A stretch of 64,000 nucleotides of DNA from Streptomyces aureus (GTDB lineage Bacteria; Actinomycetota; Actinomycetes; Streptomycetales; Streptomycetaceae), in the NCBI RefSeq assembly GCF_000725495.1, contig NZ_JNZD01000025.1, positions 140,844 to 204,843 on the forward strand, written 5' to 3'. The notes under the pieces are model-generated. The model did no database searches. It was not told the DNA's origin and saw nothing but the letters and a program-made list of their open reading frames with translations. A program made the position numbers and the translations under genes. Positions 40,908 through 49,347 of the stretch are shown here, in pieces. Within the stretch, counting starts at the first letter, position 1. The number at the start of each line of letters is the position of its first letter.

Positions 40908-43900
40908 CTAACTCGCCCCCTTCTCCCGGTAGGTGACGGTGATCGGCGTCCGCACGCTGTGCGGCGGGAGCGTGATGGTCAGCACCTTGGAGGCCGCGTC
41001 CCAGTGGTACGCCCGCGGGGACAGCCGCTGCCCGGTCGCCGAGACCTCGGCGGGCGCCTGCGCGCCCAGGAGCGCGATCGTCCACCGGCGGCTTCGCACC
41101 TGGCCGGTGAAGGAACCCCGCGCCGCCCCGATCGACACCGTGTGCAGCCGCCCCTTGTTCCGGTAGCGGATGGTCGTCGTGGCGCTGCGGCCCTTGTGCC
41201 GGGCGGTGGCGCCGTCGTCCTCGTAGAGACGGAACGTCCCCGGCCGGCCCCCGGCGACGGTGAGCGTGACGTCGGTCAGCGGGTTGCGGTCGTTGCCGGT
41301 CACGTCGTGGGTACGGGTGGGCAGGATGCCGCCCGCCCTGACGAACACCGGCATCGTGTCCAGACCGGTGGTGACGTCCCGAGTGCCGCCGCCGGTGTAG
41401 GTCTCGCCGGTGAAGTAGTTCGTCCACTGGCCGGGCGGGAGCCAGACCGAGGTGGTGGCGGAGGTGCCCGGCGTGGTCACGGGGGCGACCAGGACGTCTG
41501 AGCCGTAGAAGTACTCGCTTCCGGCGGTGGCGTAGGCCTGCGGCTCGTCGGGGTACTCCAGGTAGGTGGGCCGGACGATGGGCACGCCGGTGCGGTTCGC
41601 CTCCTCGGCGAGGGTGTAGGTGTAAGGCACCAGGTTCTCGCGGAGGTTGAGGAACGTGGCGGCCGACTGCCGTGCCGCGGTGCCGTACTGCCAGGGCAGC
41701 CGGTCGCTGTGGTTGCTGTGCAGCCGGTCCACGGGCTGGAACGTGCCGAACTGCACCCAGCGGGCGTACAGGTCGTCGGGGAGTTTGCGCGTGGTGCGGC
41801 TCTGCCCGCCCTCGGTGTACTTCTCCGAACCGGTCAGCCCCGTCGTGTCGTTGTGGCCGCCGATGTCATGGGTGATGGCGGCCATGCCGGTCGCGGCGGA
41901 CTCGCCGGGGGTGTAGCCGACCTCGAACTTCAGCGCGCCCCAGGTCGAGGAGGTGTCGCCGGTGAAGTGGACGGTGCTGCGCTTGTCGGCCCACGGTCCG
42001 GTCGGCAGCCCCTGCTGGCCGCTGTACCCGGCCGCCTGCAACGAGCCGTAGGCGCGGGAGAGGACGAAGCCGCGGGCGCCGAGGTTCGCCGAACTGAGCG
42101 TTGCGTACTGCTGGTTGATCCAGGCGTCGGGAGTGACGCCCCGCAGCGAGGACTGCGACGCGTCGCAGCACCAGTCGAGCCACCAGAAGTCGTTGCCCTG
42201 CCGGTCCATGGTCCGGTGCAGGTCCAGGTACGCCTTGAGCTGGTCGGGGTCCCCGAAGTCGAAGGTGTAGCAGTTGTTCTCGACGGAGGCCCCGGACGCG
42301 CAGCCGCCCTTGGTCAGCTTGCCCTTGGCCGTGGCCTGCGCCTGGGCGAACTGGGGGTCGGACGCGAGGATGCTCGGGTGCACGTTGAGCGTGTTGTGCA
42401 GTCCCTGCGCGGCGGACCAGTCGAAGAAGCCCTGGGGGTCGGGAAATTTCGCCGGGTCCATCTCCCAGCCGCTCCAGGTGTTCACGGCCTTGAAGTCCGT
42501 GTCGGTCACCAGGACGTCCAGCGGGACGCCTTCGGAGCGGAACGCCGGGAGGATCGTGTTCCGGTAGTCCGCGGCGGTGCGGTCGATGTACTCCGAGTAC
42601 CAGACGCCGTAGGCCCATTGCGGCAGCAGTGCGGGCGGGCCGGTCAGGGTGGCGAGATCGGTCAGCCCCCGTTTGTAGTCGTGCCCGTAGCCGAAGACGT
42701 AGCCGTCCTGGTAGGGCGTGCCGCCGTGGTCGGGGCGGGGTGTCGCCGTGTGCGCGGTGGCGTCGTAGACCGCGGACGTGGTGTCGTCGAGGAGGTACCA
42801 GCCGTCCCGGTTGAGCAGGCCTGGCGTGGTGGGGACGGAACTCTCGTTGCCGGTCACGCCGTCGAGGCCGCGGCGGTAGCCGCCGAGCGCGAGGTGGGGC
42901 GGGGGCGCGGCCGCGTCGGGGGCGGCGAGGGACACGGTGTCCGCGTTGACGTGGCAGCTCGCCGTGCCGGGGCAGCCGAGGGTGATGTCGTTCGCGCCCG
43001 CGGTCAGGGTGACGGGCAGCGAGGCGGTCTGCCAGTCGTCCCAGTCGCTCGTCGCGGGGAAGGACAGGGTGCTGTCGGTGCCGCCGGCGGTGACGGTGGC
43101 GGTGCGCTGCTGGTGCAGTCCGTCGCCGCCGACGCCGTTGGCGTACCGCACCCGCAGGGTGTAGACGCCGTCGGCGGGAACGCCGACCACATGGGTCGTC
43201 AGGCTCGATCCCTGGTGCAGGTCGCCGACGAAACCGCTGCCCGCGTATCCCTTGTGGTCGGTGGCGGCGACCGCCGTTCCTCCGATGCGTCCGGCTTCCG
43301 CCTCGCAGCTCGTGGCGTACGCGCAGTCCGGGATCGCGGTGCTGGAGACGGGCGGGTACGGGTCGCCGGGCCGGACGAGGGCGACGCTGTCGACGTTGAC
43401 GTCACCGGAGTCCGAGGCCGTCCGGGTGAGGGCGACGGTGTGGTGGCCCGCGCCGAGGGCGACGTCCGCCGAGGTGACGTTCCAGGTGTCCCAGTTCGCC
43501 GTGACCGGCATCGACACCGTCTGCGGTGCTCCGCCGTCCACGGTGAGTGTGAGGGTGCGGGTGCGGGTCTGGCCGTCGCCGCCGCGGGAGTTGGCGTAGC
43601 GCAGGGCGAACCGGTAGGTCCCGCCGTCCTTGACATCGATGTCAGCGGTCGCCGAACTGCCGGTGCCCTCGAAGCCCGCGGCGAATCCGCTCCCGGTGTG
43701 CCCCGCGTGGTCGGAGGCCACGGAGGCCCCGTCGAGACGCAGGCTCTCCGCCTCGCACAGCGCGCCGAGCGTGCAGGTCGGACGCTGCCAGGGTGCCGAC
43801 GTCACCGGGGTGGTGCCCGCCGTCGACCGCAGGGAGAAGTTCTGGGCGGTGAAGGGACCCGAGTCGACCTTGTAGCGCAGGCTCATCGCGCTGGTCCTTA

Positions 43901-44258
43901 TCGTGAGCCAGCCGTCGGCCGTCGAGGTGCTGTAGGGGGCCGGCGCGAACGCGTCGCGACCGATGGCGTTGAAGGTCGGCTCGTCGGTGAACCGTCCGTC
44001 GCCCGCGTACTCGGTGCGGATCACTGTGGGCGAGAGGATCTCGAAGCGGGCGCCGCCCGACGTGACGGTGGGAACGCGTGCGTCACGCGCGGCATCGTGC
44101 GACGGCCGGCCGGCGGCTGTCAGTGTCGTGGTGGCGGTCACGGCGAGGACGGCGGCGACACTCGCCCGCCGCCGTAAGGACGTCTGCCGTCGCTTCTTCG
44201 AACCCATGGACGCCCTGGTCGCCCCGGACGCCTCTGGCGCGGTCGTCATACGCAACAT
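40908..44258 (-). CDS. Secreted GH31 family glycosidase with two CBM35-like modules
   Basis: 1116 residues from the chosen ATG (44249 or 44207 are alternatives). The signal segment (SLRRRASVAAVLAVTATTTL) is followed by a GH31 N-terminal beta domain into which two CBM35-like modules are inserted (CEAESLRLDGASVASDHAGH... and CEAEAGRIGGTAVAATDHKG..., each ending in a VNVDSVAL/VNADTVSL strand). The catalytic barrel carries WWLDWCCD (nucleophile Asp) and FTGDTSSTWGALK (acid/base Asp). GH31 enzymes cleave or transfer alpha-glucosyl residues; two carbohydrate-binding modules suggest a polymeric or branched alpha-glucan substrate (inference). An array of eleven 8-bp repeats lies upstream. Confidence 0.9.
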   Translation of the reverse strand: MLRMTTAPEASGATRASMGSKKRRQTSLRRRASVAAVLAVTATTTLTAAGRPSHDAARDARVPTVTSGGARFEILSPTVIRTEYAGDGRFTDEPTFNAIGRDAFAPAPYSTSTADGWLTIRTSAMSLRYKVDSGPFTAQNFSLRSTAGTTPVTSAPWQRPTCTLGALCEAESLRLDGASVASDHAGHTGSGFAAGFEGTGSSATADIDVKDGGTYRFALRYANSRGGDGQTRTRTLTLTVDGGAPQTVSMPVTANWDTWNVTSADVALGAGHHTVALTRTASDSGDVNVDSVALVRPGDPYPPVSSTAIPDCAYATSCEAEAGRIGGTAVAATDHKGYAGSGFVGDLHQGSSLTTHVVGVPADGVYTLRVRYANGVGGDGLHQQRTATVTAGGTDSTLSFPATSDWDDWQTASLPVTLTAGANDITLGCPGTASCHVNADTVSLAAPDAAAPPPHLALGGYRRGLDGVTGNESSVPTTPGLLNRDGWYLLDDTTSAVYDATAHTATPRPDHGGTPYQDGYVFGYGHDYKRGLTDLATLTGPPALLPQWAYGVWYSEYIDRTAADYRNTILPAFRSEGVPLDVLVTDTDFKAVNTWSGWEMDPAKFPDPQGFFDWSAAQGLHNTLNVHPSILASDPQFAQAQATAKGKLTKGGCASGASVENNCYTFDFGDPDQLKAYLDLHRTMDRQGNDFWWLDWCCDASQSSLRGVTPDAWINQQYATLSSANLGARGFVLSRAYGSLQAAGYSGQQGLPTGPWADKRSTVHFTGDTSSTWGALKFEVGYTPGESAATGMAAITHDIGGHNDTTGLTGSEKYTEGGQSRTTRKLPDDLYARWVQFGTFQPVDRLHSNHSDRLPWQYGTAARQSAATFLNLRENLVPYTYTLAEEANRTGVPIVRPTYLEYPDEPQAYATAGSEYFYGSDVLVAPVTTPGTSATTSVWLPPGQWTNYFTGETYTGGGTRDVTTGLDTMPVFVRAGGILPTRTHDVTGNDRNPLTDVTLTVAGGRPGTFRLYEDDGATARHKGRSATTTIRYRNKGRLHTVSIGAARGSFTGQVRSRRWTIALLGAQAPAEVSATGQRLSPRAYHWDAASKVLTITLPPHSVRTPITVTYREKGAS

Positions 44259-44352
44259 CCGTTCTGCTCTCAGCAGGGGACGCGCCCCTGCGCCGGACGA
44301 GATCCGGAGTTGCCTTGCCGCGCGCGGGCAGTGGTCGGGCTGCGGCATCCTC

Positions 44353-44440
44353 CGGCGGTGCGGCGGTGCGGCGGTGCGGCGGTGCGGCGGTGCGGCGGTG
44401 CGGCGGTGCGGCGGTGCGGCGGTGCGGCGGTGCGGCGGTG
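44353..44440. repeat. Eleven perfect copies of the 8-bp unit CGGCGGTG
   Basis: Direct count gives 88 bp with no interruption, 94 nt upstream of the chosen GH31 start, in its leader or promoter. Since 8 is not a multiple of 3 and the array is perfect, copy number should be prone to slippage. Confidence 0.95.
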
Positions 44441-44593
44441 CAGGGTCGAACGGTCCGCGGCCCGTGTCGCAGGAGATCAACCCTGGGAATCAGAGCACGT
44501 CGGCTCGCGCGGTGTCCATATGCCCGACCTCGGTGTTCTTGCGGCCAGGGCGTTGGCATAAGCCCTCTGGCGGGGGTGCGCGGAGCCCGCGCA

Positions 44594-45337
44594 TCAGGGG
44601 TTCGGCGCGCTCCCCGTGCCGGGGGTGCGACGCGCGCGGGCCCACGCCAGTTGCTCCGCCGCGCTGTTCAGCAGGGTGTCGAGGACGACGGGGTAGGCGC
44701 TGTGGTTCATCCGCCCGGCCAGGAGCCGGGCGGTGGCCGCGATGTGCGGGTGGGTGTCGGCGGGCAGTTCGGCGTACGTGGACCGCCACATCTCCTCGTC
44801 CGCCACCCGGGCCTGCTCCGTCAGCGCCAGCGACCCGGCGTCCAGGGCCGCGAAGGCCAGGGTGAGGTCGATGAACGCGTGATAGACGACGACCGCGTCC
44901 ACGTCCGGGAAGCCCGCGCCGCGCAGGATGCCGAGGATCGTCTCGTCCACGGCGATCTCCCGCGGCCGGCCGGTGACCCGGCTGGCGGTCAGGACGGCCG
45001 CCTGGGGGTCGGCGAGGTAGGAGGCGTGGATGGCCCGGCCCAGCGCGCGCAGATCGGAGCGCCACTCCCCCGTGGCCGTCCAGGTGTCCAGCGCCCGGCC
45101 CATCAGCTCCTCGCCGATCGCCCTGGTCAGGTCGTCCAGTCCGGCGAAGTACCGGTAGAGGGTGCTGGGATCGGCACCCAGGGCGGTGCCCAGCCTGCGG
45201 GCCGTCAGCCCGGTGCCGCCGTGCTCCCGGAGCATCCGCAGCGCCGTCCGCACGATCAGCTTCTCGGACAGCACCGTGCCCTGCCGGGTCGGCCGGCGTC
45301 TGCGCCGTTCCGTCTCCGCCACCACCTGCTTCGCCAT
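44594..45337 (-). CDS. TetR-family regulator
   Basis: 247 residues. The helix-turn-helix lies at about 28-75 (IVRTALRMLREHGGTGLTAR, RLGTALGADPSTLYRYFAGL), with a TetR_C-type ligand domain after it. The basic N-terminus (ERRRRRPTRQG) is common in this class. The start has AGGGAGGG upstream. It is divergent from the saccharopine-reductase-like gene at 127 bp and probably controls it. An imperfect dyad around CCAACATGATTGACC near 45377-45394 is a weak operator candidate. Confidence 0.88.
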   Translation of the reverse strand: MAKQVVAETERRRRRPTRQGTVLSEKLIVRTALRMLREHGGTGLTARRLGTALGADPSTLYRYFAGLDDLTRAIGEELMGRALDTWTATGEWRSDLRALGRAIHASYLADPQAAVLTASRVTGRPREIAVDETILGILRGAGFPDVDAVVVYHAFIDLTLAFAALDAGSLALTEQARVADEEMWRSTYAELPADTHPHIAATARLLAGRMNHSAYPVVLDTLLNSAAEQLAWARARRTPGTGSAPNP

Positions 45338-45464
45338 GCCGAGCCCTCCCTGCTCCCGACGCGCCGAGCGCCCTTATGCCAACATGATTGACCTTAACCC
45401 GGGACATCCCGTTGCATCGATCCGGCCAGGAGGCACGCGTCTCCGGCGACGAAAGGTGTGTGAC

Positions 45465-46688
45465 ATGCGAGTACTTCTCGTGGGCGCGGGCGGCGTGGGG
45501 ACCGCCGTCACCCGGATCGCGGCCCGGCGCGGATTCCTGACCCACATGGTCGTCGCGGACTACGACCTCGCCCGCGCCGAGGCGGCCGTCGCGGCGCTGA
45601 AGGACCACGGGGAACGGTTCACCGCGATCCGCCTGGACGCCACCGACGAGGCCGCGGTGCGCCGGGCACTCACCGAGTACGAGTGCGACGTGCTGCTCAA
45701 CGCGACCGACCCGCGGTTCGTGATGCCGCTGTTCGACGCGGCCCGCGCCGCGGGCACCCACTATCTCGACATGGCGATGTCCCTGTCCGCCCCGCACGCC
45801 ACCCGCCCCCACGAGGAGTGCGGGGTCAAGCTGGGCGACGCCCAGTTCGAGCAGGCCGGGGCCTGGGAGGAGTCGGGGCGGCTGGCCCTGGTCGGCATGG
45901 GGGTGGAGCCGGGCCTCTCGGACGTCTTCGCCCGGTACGCGGCGGACGAACTCTTCGACGAGATCGAGGAGATCGGTGTCCGCGACGGCGCGAATCTGAT
46001 GGTCGAGGGCTACGACTTCGCCCCCTCCTTCAGCATCTGGACGACCATCGAGGAGTGCCTCAATCCCCCGGTGGTCTACGAGAAGGACCGCGGCTGGTTC
46101 ACCACCGCACCCTTCAGCGAACCCGAGGTCTTCGACTTCCCCGAGGGCATCGGCCCGGTGGAGTGCGTCAACGTGGAGCACGAGGAGGTGCTGCTCATCC
46201 CCCGCTGGGTGGAGGCCCGCCGCGTGACGTTCAAGTACGGCCTCGGCGACGACTTCATCGCCAAGCTCAAGACCCTCCACGAGCTGGGCCTGGACTCCAC
46301 ACGGAAGGTCACCGTCCCCTCGGCGGACGGACCCGTCGAGGTGTCCCCGCGCGACGTGGTCGCCGCCTGTCTGCCCGACCCGGCCACCCTGGGCGACCGC
46401 ATGACCGGCAAGACCTGCGCGGGCACCTGGGTCAAGGGCACCAAGGACGGCGCGCCCCGCGAGGTGTACCTGTACCACGTGGTCGACAACCAGTGGTCGA
46501 TGCGCGAGTACGGATCCCAGGCCGTGGTGTGGCAGACGGCGCTGAACCCCGTCGTCGCCCTCGAACTCATCGCGAGCGGAGCCTGGTCGGCGAGCGGCGT
46601 CCTCGGCCCGGAGGCCCTGCCGCCCCGCCCCTTCCTCGACCTGCTCGGCGAGTACGGGTCGCCGTGGGGGATGCGCGAGGAGGGCTGA
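45465..46688 (+). CDS. Saccharopine dehydrogenase/reductase-like oxidoreductase
   Basis: 407 residues. MRVLLVGAGGVGTAVTRIAA is a Rossmann nucleotide motif; DVLLNATDPRFVMPLFDAAR, THYLDMAMS and GMGVEPGLSDVFARYAADEL match the Lys9/carboxynorspermidine-synthase-like branch. Members reduce or oxidise an imine between an amino acid and a carbonyl compound, as in saccharopine or polyamine synthesis. GGTCAGG-type downstream genes of those pathways are not adjacent, so the substrate stays open. The start has AAAGG 8-10 nt upstream. The divergent TetR gene is its likely regulator. Confidence 0.88.
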   Translation: MRVLLVGAGGVGTAVTRIAARRGFLTHMVVADYDLARAEAAVAALKDHGERFTAIRLDATDEAAVRRALTEYECDVLLNATDPRFVMPLFDAARAAGTHYLDMAMSLSAPHATRPHEECGVKLGDAQFEQAGAWEESGRLALVGMGVEPGLSDVFARYAADELFDEIEEIGVRDGANLMVEGYDFAPSFSIWTTIEECLNPPVVYEKDRGWFTTAPFSEPEVFDFPEGIGPVECVNVEHEEVLLIPRWVEARRVTFKYGLGDDFIAKLKTLHELGLDSTRKVTVPSADGPVEVSPRDVVAACLPDPATLGDRMTGKTCAGTWVKGTKDGAPREVYLYHVVDNQWSMREYGSQAVVWQTALNPVVALELIASGAWSASGVLGPEALPPRPFLDLLGEYGSPWGMREEG

Positions 46689-46746
46689 CGCCCGGGCGTG
46701 GCCCACGGCACACGGCGAGGGCGTCGGCACCGGCGGAAGGTGCGGT

Positions 46747-47355
46747 ATGAAGTGTGCTGTGCATGATCAGACCCGCCCCGAGACCGTCCGCGTGTTCATC
46801 GCCCTCGCCCCGCCCGACCACGCGAAGGAGGAGCTGGCCCGGGAGCTGCGCCCCGCCTACGGCACCCACCCGCACCTGCGCTGGAACCGCATCGAGGACT
46901 GGCACATCACCCTGGCGTTCCTCGGGGAACTGCCGGTCGCGACGGTTCCGCTGCTGCGTCCGCCGCTCGCCGCCCTCGCGGCGGGGAGCCGGCCCCCGTC
47001 GCTGGCGCTGCGCGGCAGCGGGGAGTTCGACGACCGGGTGCTGTGGAGCGGGATCGACGGGGATCTCGACGCCCTGCACACGCTGGCCGCGGATGTCCGT
47101 ACCACCGTCAAGGACTGCGGGGTCGTCCTGGAGGAGCGGCCGTTCCGGCCCCATCTGACGCTGGCCCGCGCCCGTCGGGGAGACCGGTCCTCGGCGCACG
47201 AGATCGCCGAGGGGCTCGCCGGGTTCTCCGGGCTGCCCTGGCCCGCCGAGAAGCTGCATCTGGTCGGCAGCAACGCCGGGCGCAGCAGCGGTCCCATCCA
47301 CTACCGCGACATCGAGGCGTGGCCCCTCGGCGACGGGAAACCGACGGGCCCCTGA
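46747..47355 (+). CDS. thpR: RNA 2',3'-cyclic phosphodiesterase (2'-5' RNA ligase family)
   Basis: 202 residues of the 2H phosphoesterase fold. Two HxTx motifs are present: WHITL (His53, Thr55) and PHLTL (His136, Thr138), with VRVFIALAPPD at the N-terminus as in the ThpR family. It opens 2',3'-cyclic phosphates at RNA ends and can join tRNA halves in vitro. The start has GGAAGG upstream, 58 bp after the saccharopine-reductase gene in the same direction. Confidence 0.92.
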   Translation: MKCAVHDQTRPETVRVFIALAPPDHAKEELARELRPAYGTHPHLRWNRIEDWHITLAFLGELPVATVPLLRPPLAALAAGSRPPSLALRGSGEFDDRVLWSGIDGDLDALHTLAADVRTTVKDCGVVLEERPFRPHLTLARARRGDRSSAHEIAEGLAGFSGLPWPAEKLHLVGSNAGRSSGPIHYRDIEAWPLGDGKPTGP

Positions 47356-47472
47356 GGCACTTGGCCGGGGGTGGGGGACCGACTCCGGTCGATCACCTTC
47401 GCCTAGGGGCCCCCACGCCGGCCCGCCAGTGCCGAGGGTGACACGCACCCCCCGGGCCGGCGGCCGGCCGCG

Positions 47473-49164
47473 TCACTCGTCGGAGTCGGGCTTCCCGCGC
47501 GCCGCCGCGTAAGCCTGAGCCGGCGTCATCGGGACGCCGTTGAGGCTGACCGTCCTGTACGGGCTGACGTTGGCGCACTTCTTCGCCTCGGCGGTGGAGG
47601 CGTGGGCGTCGGCCACCGCCGCCTTGCCGTCGTCCTGGCCGGACGACGAACCACCGGGGTAGGTGCTGCCGCTGGGCCAGTCGCTGCCGACCACCAGCAC
47701 CAGGCCCGCGCCGGTGCCCTGCTTCAGATGCGAGGCGGGCAGCCCCAGGGCCTTGGCCGCCGTCTGGGCCGCGCCCTTCTCGCCGGCCCCGTAGGTGAGG
47801 GTCGTCGTAGTGGCCGAACTCGGGGCGTTGGCCGTGGTCGTCCGCGGGCTGAAGCCCTTCTGTGTGAGCGCGGCGGCGACCCCGGAGGCGCGGCCGGTGA
47901 TGCCCGTACCGTTCTCCACCGTCACGGCGACCTCGGAGGCGGGCACGGCCGAGGCGCTGGGCTTCTTGGTCGCGTCGGCCGCGGCGGACTTCTTGCCGGA
48001 TCCGGTGGTCAGCGACTTGTCGTCGGCTATCGTCGCGAACAGGCTCTTCGCGCCCTCGCCCACGACCACCCGGTTCTTGTCGGCCGGGTCGGGCGCCGTC
48101 TGCATCGTCGTGAAGGTCATCCGCTTCGACGGAACCTTGTCCAGGTCCGAGGCGAGTCCGATCAGCTTCTTGACGGTGCCCAGGCCCTCGTCGACCGTCA
48201 GCGCCTTGGTGGCGGCGTCCGCGAGGTGGTAGACGGCGCTCGGGTCGGTGAGCGTGCCCGCGCTCTTGAACTTGCGGATCATCGCGCCGAGGAAGATGTG
48301 CTGGGAGACGGTGCGGCCCAGGTCGCTGCCGTCGCCGAAGCCGTGCCGGGACCGGACGAACTCCAGGGCGCCGACGCCCTTGAGGGTGTGATCGCCCTTG
48401 GACAGCTTCAGGTGCGAGTAGGTGTCGTACACGTCGTTGTCGACGCACACGTCGACGCCACCGACGGCGTCCGACATCTTGACCACGCCGGAGAAGTCGA
48501 GCTTGACGAAGTGGCTGATCGGAATGCCGGTGAGCTGGTGGACCGTCGCCACCTGGCAGGCCGGGCCGTACTGCAGGGCGCTGTTGATCTGGCCGTAGTA
48601 GCCGGTCGTCGACTGTCCGGACTCGCTGTCCTTGCAGGCCGGGACACGGGTCATGGTGTCGCGCGGGATGCTCATCACGGTGGCGTTGGAACGGTCGGCG
48701 GAGACGTGCACGACCATCTCGACGTCGGCGTTGCTGCCGGTCTGCACCCCGGTGTGGGAGCAGCCGCCGCCGAGCTTGCAGTCGGCCTTGTTCGTCCGGC
48801 CGTCCGAGCCCATGACCAGGATGTCGATCGGGGTGCGGCCGAAGGCGTCCGCCTTCTCCGTGCCGCCCTTGCCGTCGAGCGGGAGGCTGTCGATGTTGCC
48901 GTTCAGGTGCTCGTAGAACCAGTAGCCGACACCCGCCGTGCCGAGCACCAGGATCGCGAGACACATCCCGGCGATCCGCAGGACCCGCCTGCCGCGCCCC
49001 GCCCGCCGTCCCCGTCTGCCGCCGTGCGAGGGGGCGGCCCCTCTGGACGCGGACCGTCCTCCCGGAAGGGGGATCTCGTCCGGTTCCGGCGCGCGCTGTC
49101 CGGGAACCCGGGAGGTCCGGCGGCGGGTCGTCTGGCCACCCGAGCCGTCCCAGGGGTCGCTCAT
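47473..49164 (-). CDS. LytR-CpsA-Psr family protein with LytR_C domain
   Basis: 563 residues. A basic, proline-rich cytoplasmic head (1-60) and one membrane helix (LRIAGMCLAILVLGTAGVGY) precede the LCP domain: DILVMGSDGRTNKADC, VMSIPRDTMTRVP, GVDVCVDNDVYD and VRSRHGFGDGSDLGR with the conserved arginines that hold polyprenyl pyrophosphate. A C-terminal LytR_C domain (VTVENGTGITGRASGVAAAL) follows an alanine/serine linker. LCP proteins attach wall teichoic or other glycopolymers to peptidoglycan outside the membrane. It starts at the ATG at 49164 with GGGAGTGGGAG upstream. Confidence 0.92.
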   Translation of the reverse strand: MSDPWDGSGGQTTRRRTSRVPGQRAPEPDEIPLPGGRSASRGAAPSHGGRRGRRAGRGRRVLRIAGMCLAILVLGTAGVGYWFYEHLNGNIDSLPLDGKGGTEKADAFGRTPIDILVMGSDGRTNKADCKLGGGCSHTGVQTGSNADVEMVVHVSADRSNATVMSIPRDTMTRVPACKDSESGQSTTGYYGQINSALQYGPACQVATVHQLTGIPISHFVKLDFSGVVKMSDAVGGVDVCVDNDVYDTYSHLKLSKGDHTLKGVGALEFVRSRHGFGDGSDLGRTVSQHIFLGAMIRKFKSAGTLTDPSAVYHLADAATKALTVDEGLGTVKKLIGLASDLDKVPSKRMTFTTMQTAPDPADKNRVVVGEGAKSLFATIADDKSLTTGSGKKSAAADATKKPSASAVPASEVAVTVENGTGITGRASGVAAALTQKGFSPRTTTANAPSSATTTTLTYGAGEKGAAQTAAKALGLPASHLKQGTGAGLVLVVGSDWPSGSTYPGGSSSGQDDGKAAVADAHASTAEAKKCANVSPYRTVSLNGVPMTPAQAYAAARGKPDSDE

Positions 49165-49347
49165 CTCCCACTCCCAATGAACTGTCGGGCCCGTCGGACC
49201 CGGTCCGTCGGTACGGCGGCCGGGCGGGTGCTGCTGCGGTGCACGGGCGGATGAAGCGGGCGTCTACATGAGTTGCACAGTTGCGCAATCTAACAAATCA
49301 ATGGCCGGAGCAGCAGGGCTGCCCGGTCGATTCACGGGTGAGGCATG
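49165..49347. other. Upstream region of LCP gene, locally AT-rich
   Basis: Around 49266-49303 the composition is unusually AT-rich for this genome and holds GTTGCACA-GTTGCGCA in tandem. It probably contains the LCP promoter, but I cannot place -10 and -35 with confidence. Confidence 0.4.

Noticed and set aside
44353..44440. CRISPR array
   Set aside because: The 8-bp units follow each other without spacers and no cas gene is present.
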